64,000 nucleotides of DNA from Spirometra erinaceieuropaei (taxonomy: Eukaryota; Platyhelminthes; Cestoda; Diphyllobothriidea; Diphyllobothriidae), in assembly GCA_902702965.1 (NCBI GenBank), contig CACRXP010000177.1, positions 754,467-818,466 of the forward strand, written 5' to 3'. Under the pieces are notes generated by a model. That model made no database searches, had not been told where the DNA came from, and saw only the letters and a list, made by a program, of their open reading frames with translations. Both the position numbers and the translations under genes were made by a program. Position 1 is the first letter of the stretch. Each line of letters begins with the position of its first letter. Below are positions 31,515 to 42,675 of this stretch, one piece after another.

Positions 31515-32749
31515 TGTGAAATGCCGTTTTATAATAAGTTACTTTTTAAAGGAGTACTTGAATACCGCATTGCGTTTACAAACGCAGGTGCACTTTACAT
31601 TTCTGCACATTGAAGCCAAAACAACAGTTGATAACCTTGACCGTTTCCACCATATTGCCAAAAATATTCTGAGATTTTCCTATTACAAGCGGAAGAACAT
31701 GCCTTTTTTACTCTATTGCCTCCATTTTCGCTATCTTTGTTCACTCTCAGACTGCTTTCTACGACTATGAATGCATGGCACGGTGACCATATAAATACGG
31801 ATATTTTACCGAAACTACTAATGTTTTGCCAGTTACATTTCTAAATTAAGCATGTGGAGAAACTGGACCGCACGAAAAGTAATGTTTTGTATGTTCAACA
31901 CTGAAAACGACTATTCAGTGGTAGTCATCTTTGTGTCGGCCCAAATGGAAAAATGGTTACACCCCATTCTAACTTAGGATTGCCTATGTGCTTTATTACA
32001 GAACTTTAGGGCACAAAATCGTACAGATCTGTTAATCTGACCATCAAAGATCGATAAAACACCTGGTTCTATAACCTTAATTTGTGCGCTAACCAGAATT
32101 AGCACCAGAAAACAAAGAATTCCCAAATGTAGCAAATTCTGCTTAGTAGAACTCTCGAGGCACATTACTCTTCTCTCAAGGAAAAAAATACGCTCAGACG
32201 CACAACCAAAGTGTGAGACAGGTATTGGCATAAGAAATCGCCGTACCATAGAATAGTTCTGCTATCTCGTAAGATGTCGACTTAAATTCCGAAGTGTTTT
32301 CAATTCCTTAGTAGGGTTATAGGTCTAAATTCCATATGACATAATGCTAACATATACCAGTCACGTCGCGATACCAGCTTTAGAATGAGATTCTTTACAA
32401 CCGCTTACATAAACTATAATCCATAAAAGATGACTATCTCAGAAGTGTGGACTTTATCCAAGAAAAAAGAGTCAGACGCACAAAATAAACCAAATAGGCA
32501 AAGGTTTTTTAAAGTTATTGAATAATGATTCATCCTAAACGCCGCGCTCAAAGTACTGATTTATTAGTGTGATAAATCCACATCGAAGTAAGCATTTGAG
32601 ACAAACCTTTGCGGCTCCTTCCATTATCGCCATAGTATTAATTTCATGACGTTTTATAATAGGCCTCAGTTCGCGGTTATCTCAAGGAAGGCAACATGTT
32701 ACATGAGACAAAAGACCCGAAATTGGAATGGCAATATTATTGGACAGGA

Positions 32750-33065
32750 AAGCTGCATGTGATGATTTCTGAAGCCAGTACATCGGGTGAATGCAACGGC
32801 AATTGGCAAACAAGACCGCTGAACAGGAAGACAAAACCTCCCGTTCGTCTGTAACGAAACGCCTGTTAGATAGCGGTCATTTTGTCGATCCTGAAACAGT
32901 TTTTGAGTACTTGTTAGAGCGCATACAACTCGATCCTTGCGTTACTTTTAAGCAGCTGACATACGGAAGGAGAAACCAGACCTGTGCAAGCAGTTAGATC
33001 ACGTGATCGATCTGCGATTACCCTGGTATCCTTCACGCCTCAACTAACTCGTGACTGTGATTTGT
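32750..33065 (+). pseudogene. PLE family C remnant: GIY-YIG end (right arm)
   Basis: Partner of 22,735-23,130. It reads MQRQLANKTAEQEDKTSRSS, then VTKRLLDSGHFVDPETVFEY and a stop. Compared with the left copy it lost about 20 bases that encode LPNWLFK. The presence of this PLE-C relic in both arms dates its insertion to before the inverted duplication. Confidence 0.65.
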
Positions 33066-34436
33066 TGTTAACATTCCGTCTCTCTCTTTCCTATGTGATG
33101 CTTATAGGGACGTATTTAATCTGATTAATCATTGTCTTGAATCATGACCTTACTCTTATGCACTGACATTCTGTAAAAATTCATATCGCTGTGCGCTTCC
33201 ATTCGTCATGTATGTTAAACAGACACGAGCTGCAACCGATAAGCCGTCATGAAATTTATTTAGCCCAATAAATTTTGCAGTACATGCCTGTTTTCAATTT
33301 CTGAAGCGGCGCTTTTACAGAAGACGCTCATTAGCATTATTTGATGCAGTTCTCAGAATTGGGTAGTTATTAGCGTCAGTTTACTAAAAATACTCTTCTG
33401 ATATCCTTCTGATAATCCGTTTTGTCACATAGAGGATATTTATGGATCAGGCGTAAGCCATATTTGCAAAGAGTTTGAAAATTCTGAATTCATGGCCTTT
33501 GTTTGGAACCGGCGATCTACAATAGCTGACACATCCCATGATGTGGTAGCTGAAGTTGTGAAACCTGGCATCAGTTTCAAAAAAGTACTCAGGTGAAAGA
33601 GCAACATTTGTTGTCGTGTAAGGCGGTCTAAAAAGCTTCAGTCACGCCATGATATGTGTTATCGAACGCGCCTCCTCCCGGCTGCCTGCAAGGATTTTAC
33701 TCAACAAATGCACGTAACATGCACTTTTCCATTGGTTTTAATGCCTGTACAAATCCAAGCTTAAATTTTGTGTTGTGGTAAACCACATATTCTGTAATTT
33801 CACCTCTGGCAGGAACAATAACGTTTAACTGGAAATGTGTCTTCATTTCCTAAGTACTTTTAACCCGATATACACTTGTGATATACTACATACTTTACAC
33901 CTTCCAATTGGAAGAATCGCATATTTTCCCATGCCTTTTAAGAGCCTTCTATATGACCATAGGATTTTGAATGTGGTTTATATTCACGTAATAAATAAAG
34001 GGTGCAATTAGCGAATAGATGTAATGTTATTTGGATAGACATCGCACGATTTCAAAAATCGCAAGTTGTAATGGCCAGAAAGAGATGCATCTAAGATCCA
34101 TCACCCTGACATCTCGAAATAACGTAAAACAGTGCCGCATGATAATCAGTGCTACATTTCCACCTACATTCTTCCTCTGCGAAATATCATATTTCAGAAT
34201 TCCTGTTGTCATTGAGTGATATAATTTAACCGTATGTCAGCAGTAGTATGCCGCATGCAACATAACCATCTAGTAAGTATATAATTAATGATATGTGTGA
34301 GAAATCAAGTGGGAAAATTGTTTCTTATTAAGTCAACGATTACGTTTGTTTGCGAATACCATCGTCCATCCATTTGATCCAGCAATAAATTCTGAAAGCA
34401 GTAAAACGGTCGTGATGCCTGTCGTTATGGCAGGAA
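33066..34436. other. right arm, no gene recognised
   Basis: Reverse complement of 21,340-22,735. Only short frames are present. Confidence 0.45.
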
Positions 34437-35328
34437 TACAGTCACCGATCGATCTCCTGAAACGTTGGCCAAAATTCTGAACTATGTTTTCGTTTAGGAA
34501 GGATCGCCTCTGTGTTATTAATTATCACGCGAAACAATCCAATAATATTTCGGAATTGCCAAGATGTTGAATTTTAAATGCACTTCTTATGGACTTCCTG
34601 TAAAAACGCACCCGGTAAAAGACAGCTACTGGAGCAGTATGCATTTTTATATTGATTTACGATGTTCTTATTTAAATGTATTGCATCGCGAACAGTCCAA
34701 AACTATGCCTTTTCTATTTCATTTGGTAGCAACTATATTTGGGTTTTAGAAATTTTCCCAGCTTTCAAATAATTTTGGTCGACATCAGCCGTTGCATTAG
34801 CGTTGAGCGATTTCATACTACAATGTGTATACCTTCCACATAAGAAACATCATATATTTTCTATGTTTCCAAGAAAATATCACTACAGTTCATACATTTT
34901 TGCAACGGACGCGGACTATGTTGAATGCATACCTCAAGAGGAGCACTAATAAACAGACAGTGGCGATGGTGCATGAATGGACACTGCACAGTCCCAAAAT
35001 ATTCCAAATCTAAAAACTTTTTCAAATGAAAAGGTAATTTTTATTCGAGTATTAAGATTGAAGATGACGTAATTCCCTATTTACGAGTAAACAGAAGCTC
35101 ATTTTTCGCCTGCCCTCTATAAAACTTATTCGAATTTATAACAGCATCGACAATCAATGTGAAATATGCATACCGCTTCAGTAGTCATCTTACATCGGGC
35201 GCGGTTTTTATTGAAAGTCGCAAAGAAGTGCATTCAAGATCCGACAACCTCACTTTCGCAATCCCTCCTAATAGGAAACGCACTTACGAATCGCGGTTAA
35301 CATTTCATAAGATCGGTCGCTAACTGTG
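34437..35328. repeat. FB fold-back element, both halves (right arm)
   Basis: Reverse complement of 20,447-21,333. The ends read ACAGTCACCGATCGATCTCC at 34,437 and GATCGGTCGCTAACTGTG at 35,310. Both halves are kept. Confidence 0.65.
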
Positions 35329-35546
35329 ATTCCATATATGTGTCCCTTAAAGCTTTCGCCGTGATCACTAGCACCTCGGAGTTCATAATTCTTTTAGCGC
35401 TAAAAATAACGGAAATATGTGTTGGTAATCATCTTCCTAACTTAATGTTACGGACTCGATGCGAAATCATCAAAGGCAAACCTGTGAACGCAAACTGGCC
35501 ATCTGAGTAATTCCACTGAATTTTACGCAACTTAACAGTTGTCCAA

Positions 35547-35750
35547 TCAAATATTCCCTTCAGAGTTGAAGAGAGTCAACGGCGATGGTCCCATAAACGT
35601 ATTTTTGCGTGCCTGGATAGATTCTACGGGAAGCGCCTTAGCCTTGTCGCAAAGTCCATCGTTAGTTGGATGGAAAATTCCATAAAACCAACCAGTGGTC
35701 TTTCCCTCGTGAATAATTGCGGCAAAGGACAATGTCGTTAAAACCAGCAA
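35547..35750 (-). other. open frame, partner of 20,003-20,221
   Basis: Reads LVLTTLSFAAIIHEGKTTG, then WFYGIFHPTNDGLCDK, and stops at TGA near 35,550, while the left-arm copy continues to a later TAA. No ATG start and no recognised domain. Confidence 0.3.
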
Positions 35751-36149
35751 AAGCAGGAATTGTTACTACTTGAATGTAGCCGACGCCGTGATCTAATGTT
35801 TCCTTTTCTGGACCTTCTGAATCACACACCTGTTTATTAACTGAGGGGAGAACATATCAAGAAATATGTTTTACTTTGAGGCAACTGAACCGAGTGATGA
35901 CTGGTCTTTCTGATGATGTGCAAGATCGTCTGCGCCAATGATATTTTTATACACCTACTGATCATGTGTCCGTCCTGAGCTATGCACGAAAGAGCCGTTC
36001 AGACTGAAACCTACAAAAAATAGTCAGTCTGAAGGTGGTGATTCGTAATTTTTGATGGCTTATCTACTGATCGTGTATCTGTAAGATAAACATACTTCCA
36101 ACTGTGGTTTATACATCTGCATAAACAATGAGAACGCGGGATGAAGTGC

Positions 36150-36305
36150 CGATCTTATGTAATGTTAGCCGAAATTCTGAAATGTGTTTTTGATTAGAAA
36201 GGATTAACTAATTGAAGCTGTCGTGATATTCCTGACACGTCATGGTTTTGGCTTTAAATGCACTTCTTTCCGGGCACTTGTAAAAATCGAACTCGATAAA
36301 ATGTT
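36150..36305 (-). repeat. truncated FB half (right arm)
   Basis: Contains GATCTTATGTAATGTTAGCC and TTTTTGATTAGAAAGGATTA, the outer part of an FB half. The inner part is missing compared with the left-arm copy at 19,295-19,605. Confidence 0.5.
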
Positions 36306-37865
36306 ATCATTAAGGGGTTTAGGGATGAGCGCTTTGCATTCATTCGCGGCAACTTGCGTTTTATTCGCTAATCATAGGACTGATCGTATGTGTCAGAAGG
36401 CGTCCGAGAATCGACTGTTTATGTCAGCCGTTGTGGAAATCGATTTTTTTCTTGGTCAGAGTCCCTTTCTTCCGATTTACGTTTGTCTTGAGTCCAGCAG
36501 TAGATTTTTGCTCGGCAGTCATACGAAAAACGGATAGTTTTTAGTGTAGCTCGTCATTCCTCGCGAGACGCGGTAGTTAACAAGTTCCTTTAAGGCATAG
36601 TGATAAATAAACTTCCGACGGAAGGGCACTGAAGAAGTGAACCGTACTGCGATTATTTATGACGTGCATTTTGATCTGCTCCATACAGTTAGATAAAAGT
36701 GAACCGATCAAGACTTCAGCAATCTACTCCAGACTTTCTTTTCAGAGTTTGCATAGGTTTTCCCAAGAAAACTGTCTTTTTCGCGCGGATTTCAATTTGG
36801 AGCAGCTTCTCTGACCCTTCGTAGTGTCATCGCGACGTTTACGCAGGGTGGCTTGAACGACGACATCACGCCCATGACCATCAATACTTTATCCAATAGT
36901 CATTTAAAGTTGCTGACCCAGCGGAACTGTAGATTCTTTCATGCCGTGTTGTCTTGGGCTACCCGTAAGTTCATGTATACGCACTTTTCGAAGTCTTTAG
37001 TTGGAGTCGTCCTTTTAGCCATTAACTAGCAGCACAAAAAGGTGGAAGCTAAGTTGGTTTATGCTCTCAGCATATAAATTTGTTTTTTAAGCCACAGTCG
37101 GGAGCTTCGATCTGCATCACGTGACTTTCTGAATGTAAAGACGATCGACAGTCTGTTAATAATTCATTTAATGGCACTGTAGATCTGTGCAAATGCAAAC
37201 TTCTGCTCAAGGTTTAAATAAATGTGTAAGCGAAGGAAAGGCTCAGAAACGTTTGTTTACATAGTCAAAAACTAAAATAAAATATGTGTTCTAAAAAGTA
37301 TTTAGGTAAAACTTTATCTTGTTCTACAATTACCATAGAGAGAGAAAGAGAGAAAAAAATTCGCTTTATTTCGAAAGCATAAATTAAATACGTTTAGTTG
37401 TGTCTGACAGAATTAAACAACACCTTTTAAGTACCACGCGATATTCGCATGCTAGATCAGATGCACCAACCTTAAATTGCGCGTCTCGCATTCCTTACCA
37501 AAGACAGTTAATGCGAGAGCTACGGCAAAGTGTCGTCATTGTTTCTTAAATCCCACTGTCAAGAAGGTTGAACGACTAACACATGATGCAACCTTTCAAA
37601 GCGGGACTATTCGAGCGTCATAATGACCATTAAAACGTTTTTTTTAATTGTCTCATAACCTGCCTCTGACTCGAAATGGGCCCATCTCATGTTTTTTATA
37701 TGCCACCGGCTTATACGAGCGACTTGACTGGCACAGGATGTTTGCATGCAGTGGCAGAAGCGAGGACAAGATGTCGTCTAACGCCCATCAGTCACGGTCA
37801 TGTAGACCGCATTGATGAGTTGTTGCAGAATGATCCGCGTTGCAAAGAAAGTCCCAAATATGCGG
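36306..37865. other. right arm, no gene recognised
   Basis: Reverse complement of 16,800-18,400 with small indels. An (AG)-rich patch GAGAGAGAAAGAGAGA is at 37,335-37,351. Confidence 0.45.
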
Positions 37866-37869
37866 TCAG

Positions 37870-38140
37870 TTGGAAAACTCCCCGTAAGGCACAAGGGGAC
37901 GAGTGAGTTCCGTATGAACGATCGGTGAGTGTCCCTCTACCATTCTACATTGCCGATCGATACCGATAGGATAACGAGCCCGTGGCTCGGTGGTTAAAAC
38001 CATTAGACTTCTAACGAGCAGGCCGCGGGCTAGAGCCCCAGGTATTCTACACTTCGGAGTTGGGTATGACTGGCTGACGACGGCCAACAAGCCAGAAATG
38101 TTCACTCCAATCTCCCTTGTCTTTGTCAGTATTCTACACC
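37870..38140 (+). mobile_element. SINE1: tRNA-Arg-like SINE with hammerhead-like core (right arm)
   Basis: A leader with GAGTGAGTTCCGTATGAACG and ATCGGTGAGTGTCCCTCTAC is followed by a tRNA-like head at 37,975-38,045 (GTGGCTCGGTGGTTA as A box, GGGCTAGAGCCCC as a decayed B box, ACTTCTAA in the anticodon area). The hammerhead-like core (38,068-38,112) and the tail CTCCCTTGTCTTTGTCAGTA follow. It is the partner of 16,536-16,790 in the other arm. Confidence 0.7.
38068..38112 (+). ncRNA. hammerhead-like motif in SINE1, right arm
   Basis: Stem I GACUGG (38,068-38,073) against CCAAUC (38,107-38,112), one A-C mismatch. Core CUGACGA (38,074-38,080), stem II GGC/GCC with loop CAACAA, GAAA (38,095-38,098), then UGUUCACU with a broken stem III palindrome. 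It has a better core than the left-arm copy, where GAAA is mutated. Confidence 0.55.
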
Positions 38141-39484
38141 ACGGCTTACAGCACACTGTGAAGGTTTTGACCGCACCATACCTACTGAGACGACGAATCC
38201 TGTAAGTTGGAATGTGGAAAAATGCCCCAGGATGGACTATGAGTCCTTTCTTCCATGCATCAGCGGCCTGTTCGATCTAAATATCAATCAGTGATGGAGA
38301 TGAATAAAGTGATTGATGTAGCGTGAGTTCTCCTCTAGCGCCTGCCAGACTCAACGCTACCCTCCGTTCTGTAAAGCATGATAACAGCGCAGATCGTTTG
38401 CAGAGCTAACTTTCGATGATGCGGTCATGTGCACGCAAGCGTTGCCACATGCTCTGCGATATTCGCTAAATGCCAAAAGTGATAATGTGAATTTCTGCTG
38501 AACACACGCCCTGAGATCGAACGACTTAGCGACTAGTTACCCTGGACGTCACAGATCATTTTGAACTTGCGCGGATTAGTTTTCTCTCTCAGTATTTAGC
38601 TTGTACTTGTGTTGTTAGTATTGTTAAATAATTGCACAATTCTGTACTACTGGCTGCCTGTTGGCAGTTTGTGAATATTGTGCGGTCATTCCGCAGTAGC
38701 TGATGAATTTCAGCTTAAATATTTAGTTCGAATTCCAAACCATGCCTAAAAAGTGTGTTTTAAAGTATTTCTTCAAGTTTTCGTGTTAATATACTTGGAA
38801 ATTAAACTAGTTTATCTTTATCTTCTGTACAAATTTTTGTGTGACTTAGCTGCTTACTTATGGAAGCAGCCGCAACCCTCTCACGTAGAGAAAGCTTCAG
38901 TTTATTTGTAGAGCACTATAATTACTTTGTGAATTTAACAATTCCTGAGATGGTTCATTCACGTTTAAATCATTGCTTATTTCATAATTCTACACACCGT
39001 ACCTATCTGGTGAAATCTCACAAACATTATTTAATACTTTGTCAGAATAAAAAGGATTACTGAAGTGGATTTATAAAAGTGATTATTCAGCAGCGTAATC
39101 TTAAAATATTTCAGTTAGACTAGGATTGCGTCTTGTGAATGAGCTTTATACCAGCCTTCTGCAGGAGGTACTTTCATTAAAAAATGACTTCTTATATAAA
39201 ACGAATTTTTCAATTGAATTTCAATGTTTTTAGATAAATGAAACTTAATAGATGTTTGTGCGATAACATAATTTTTTGCACTCATTTTATACGTGACTCC
39301 GTCGTCGACCTTTAAACACGAAGAACTGACAACATTCGATTACTTAATGTTTTTAATTACGAGATGCCATAGGACAGAAATATCCAATCATGCATCCGTT
39401 CGATACGGCGACCTTGACAACATGTGCTACAAATTTTTTAAAAGAATGAGTATAATTATGCTTTTAAAATGTGTCTAATTACTA
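38141..39484. other. right arm, no gene recognised
   Basis: Reverse complement of left-arm blocks 15,225-16,535. A 67-codon frame (38,860-39,063) and its minus-strand partner (15,636-15,830) share SRRESFSLFV-like and NHCLFHNSTH-like words, but the two differ in length and by indels. No domain. Confidence 0.45.
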
Positions 39485-40082
39485 GATTCTTTAAGACCAC
39501 CCTATGTCCATTCATATAGCATTGTGCATTTCCGTTCACCACTGCGCCTCATGAAATGAACAACATAGTCCGAATCCACTAAAGAATTGTTTGAACTGTA
39601 TATGATATCTTTTCAAAAAAATAAGGGGTATGTGATTTTTTCTACGCGGAGAGCATGCACGGTGTAGACTGAAATCAATAAGCGTTAATGCAAAGACTGG
39701 TCAGTCTCCAAATTATTCGGCAATTACAAGGCTTTTTTAAAGTCACGAGTATAAAATATGAAGAGGATGTGATTCACCATCAATTGACTGAAAGAAAACA
39801 TAATTGTGTTGAGGGTTTCTATGAAGTATATTCGAATTTGCAGAACCATAAAAAATCAGTGGGAAAATGTATGCCACTTAACCAGTCATTTTTTTACCAA
39901 TCGCGGTTTCTGCAGGAGTTTGTAAAACAGTGTTTTCAAAAGTTGACATCCTGCCAAGTCCGAAATATTATTGAATTATACCGCAAGATAATCAGTATTA
40001 CAATCGCGTCTAAGTGATCCTTGCTAATTGCAAACGCATTTCAGAATTTTAGTCAACATCTCGTGAAATCGGTCACTCAGTG
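39485..40082 (+). repeat. FB fold-back repeat, one half (right arm)
   Basis: Reads from CTTTAAGACCACCCTATGTC through AGCATGCACGGTGTAGACTG to GTCAACATCTCGTGAAATCG and GTCACTCAGTG. It matches the left half of the element at 11,942-12,935; the facing half found on the left arm is absent here. A 109-codon frame inside is not open in the other copies. Confidence 0.6.
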
Positions 40083-40434
40083 TATATGATAAAATTCGTT
40101 CTGCACTCGAAAGGTTTAGGGGTTAATCAAGCCTTACATTGCAAATAAGACGCATTTCATAGCTGAAAGACATAGCACTACTTGATCGTCCCTGTTGATA
40201 GGAGATCTTCAATCCCTATGAGTTATTTTATACCATATTAATCTGTCAGAACTGCCAGTTCCTACTCTGGTCTTCCGTCCCATGGCCTCACACATTTTTC
40301 TATGTCTGCACACGTGAGACCAGACCAGATGTTTTAAACCGTCTAGGCTGGAGGTGAATTGGACGCATATTCGACAAGTAGATCTGTCTGCTCACGTGGT
40401 GTGTGAACAGTGATTGACGATTTTTCACTGAGCG

Positions 40435-40662
40435 TTAGACATGGATGAAGGCACTTTTCCGCAGTTTGCCAGAAGACGCAGTCTCAAATGTCTGCCCTGA
40501 TACACGCAGAAGGAAATCTCCAGACGCGTGGAGTAAAGGGTAGCAAAATAATCTTGTGCGCAGACCATTTGGGCGGAAAGCAGGTCTCCAGTTCTGAGGA
40601 CTGCGGGCGTCTGATCTGTAAGCTCTGTTAATATTAAAATGCGATGTGTGACGAGCTAGCAC
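40435..40662 (-). other. 75-codon open frame, right-arm copy
   Basis: Same length and frame as 11,361-11,588, reading SHFNINRAYRSDARSPQNWR, then PAFRPNGLRTRLF. Starts with GTG. Differences from the other two copies are mostly amino-acid changing. No function is assigned. Confidence 0.35.
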
Positions 40663-41584
40663 AACCTAAAAAATGGAGAACTGTCTCCTTCACAGAACAC
40701 GCCAAATGTCATTTTGCTCATGCTCACAATGCTTTAACATTCTTGGATGGTTGCCAAAATCGTATGGAGTCCGCTGCGTGTTGACTTATAAGTGTCATTT
40801 GCGAGAAGATCTGGAGGACGCTTCTTGGTGGAAAGTGAAGAATTGATGTTATCCAATTTTTGATGGTGCTGTGATGTTGCCAACTTTACTACCAGCAACC
40901 ATCAAGGATTTCGCCAAACTAAGTTTTGCTCTAAACATTTATCTTTGTGCTACTCAACAGTTTATAAAGAACATGACGGTTTTGACATGCTTTTTTCTAT
41001 CATTTAAGCTTGAGACACTGTCTTTACTCTTAAGTTCTTTTTATTTTATCTCAGTAGTTGAAACGTTTATCAAAAAGAACATTTCATCGATGCTGATGAG
41101 GCGTATTAGCATTTTCACCACTGGTGGACTAGTTGTCGCCAGGTAGCCACAATCCAAATTTCATTTAGAACGTTAAAAATCCTGGATTAGGACGTTTTTT
41201 TCTGAAAACTAATTCATACATTTTAGCATCGCGCAAAAACTTCGTGACCTGTTGGTTTTTACTAAGCACAGTAAAACTCTTTTCTTCTTGCCCGGCCACA
41301 GACGGCGCCTCCAAGGCTTCAAGTGGAAGCCTTCCGCTCATCTCATAGATGAGATAACCCCCATATCATCATGTCGTGCGCAGTAGAGAGCCAGTCCACT
41401 ACGTGTCAACCACTGCGCTCCAGTTCCTTCCCCAGGTGACTTGGCTTGGACAGGGGATGGGGGAGTGTCTGAGGCTGATACAACTTCGGATGCAAAGCGC
41501 ACTCTCCCACTGTATAAAACTGGACGCACTAACCGTCGCTGATTGGAAGATTCCCAATTAACGTGGTAAGTGACTTCTAATCAG

Positions 41585-42460
41585 GAGAAATTTAGATGAC
41601 TGTCTTTCGCCGGAGACGCACAGAGCGGACTAGTCAGACGGCGCTTAACCACAGCTCGAACGAGGGCATTCCTTGCGCTGAATCTACGCGTATGCTTCAA
41701 AAACTCTCCTCTCCTACGTTTAGGTGAAGGCAGACTACCGATGGAGGCCACACCAATGTGCATTTATTCATTAACTTACTCCTGTGGAGCTGGATACATT
41801 GACCGTACAACGATAGGCCTGGTAAAGCGGATGCGTGAACATCTACCCGCCTGGCTAGACAGAGGTGAGACTCAACTGATTTCGAGTCCCATTCTCGCAC
41901 ACTAAGTCGATACGAATCACCATACCGATGCCAAGGAAGCATTTCAGATTGTCTAACAGACACTAACATGCTTCTCTAGAGGTCTATGCTAATGGATACT
42001 AGCAACGGCCGAGGCAGTGGCTATAGGGCTACCAAATCCAGACCTGTGCTGCCAGAAAACGATGACACAAGAATTCTCTTTACAGTGGCCAACATCAACC
42101 CCAAGTGATGACGACATGTCACCCCAAATCCATAGTTACAATGACGGGTGCTCAGTGTACTCAGTCCAAGAACACTACTCAAGATATCCTTTACTCCATC
42201 CCCTAGCCCTGAGGACCTAAACACGCCGACTTCATCATGCGGTTGGCGTGTGGAAGATGATCGTTAATGACTCCATAGCCCTTGAGGCACCTATAAACAT
42301 TGTTAATTTGTATATTTTCCTTCTTTCACGTAACCGCATCGGCCTGACGAAGAATTACCAAAAACACGTGTTTGCCAACTTGACTTTCCAGTTCGATTAT
42401 CGCAAATCAACTCTTCTACGTAATCGCTGTGGGGCGCCCCAGCTTTCCGGTTAAGACTGT
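41585..42460 (+). pseudogene. PLE family D, GIY-YIG end and 3' region (copy 1)
   Basis: Broken frames give ALNHSSNEGIPCAESTRML (linker), MCIYSLTYSCGAGYIDRTT, LVKRMREHLPAWLDRGE, a stop, then VDTNHHTDAKEAFQIV. The open tail ILATAEAVAIGLPNPDLC ends at 42,220. YIG is mutated to YID. The same order appears at 47,230-48,800 and 57,840-58,880 on the minus strand. A hammerhead-like motif lies at 42,339-42,377. The element starts abruptly next to the outer end of the right arm of the giant inverted repeat. Confidence 0.75.
42339..42377 (+). ncRNA. degraded hammerhead-like motif, PLE-D copy 1
   Basis: Core CUGACGA (42,344-42,350), stem II position AGAAUUACC (outer pair lost), AAAA in place of GAAA, stem III palindrome ACACGUGU intact, UU, then GCCAA against UCGGC. 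The AAAA change makes cleavage unlikely. It aligns base for base with the motif at 47,262-47,301. Confidence 0.5.
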
Positions 42461-42675
42461 CAAAGCGTTTTCGAGTTGGAAACAGAGCTCCGTCGTCCGA
42501 TGGAGGTCACTCAATGTTATTGGACATACTAAAAATCTACTCCATCTTTAAGCGCGCCCTGTTAACCGAACTCGAGAGAAAAAGCCACTTTCTCGACAAT
42601 TCCCCACCAATCTTTTCTTTGCTTCCGTGTTCGGTAGTTACAGGTATCCCCATTTTTGCAAACTATTGGATGTCG
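42461..42675 (+). repeat. PLE-D downstream segment, inverted copy of 46,500-46,690
   Basis: Shares CTCGAGAGAAAAAG/TCTCGAGTTCGGTTAACAGG-type words and TTCCGTGTTCGGTAGTTACA with 46,500-46,690 in reverse complement. The minus frame at 42,562-43,014 (150 codons) runs over its edge and is not shared by the other copy, so I do not call it a gene. Confidence 0.55.

Larger units (their letters stand above)
31515..41580 (-). repeat. right arm of the giant imperfect inverted repeat
   Basis: Reverse complement of 10,630-24,270, about 10.1 kb against 13.6 kb on the left. It shares with the left arm a PLE-C remnant, an FB element, the SINE1 copy and the 75-codon frame. It lacks the X-element cluster and about 1 kb near 36,300. 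Its outer end, GTTAATTGGGAATCTTCC in reverse sense (41,546-41,563), matches GTTAATTGGGAGTCTTCC at 10,650-10,667. Immediately beyond, at about 41,585, PLE-D sequence begins. Confidence 0.85.

Noticed and set aside
41697..41969. 90-codon minus frame, and 58,264-58,497 on +
   Set aside because: Both are antisense shadows of PLE-D GIY-YIG sequence; the sense strand carries the recognisable motifs.
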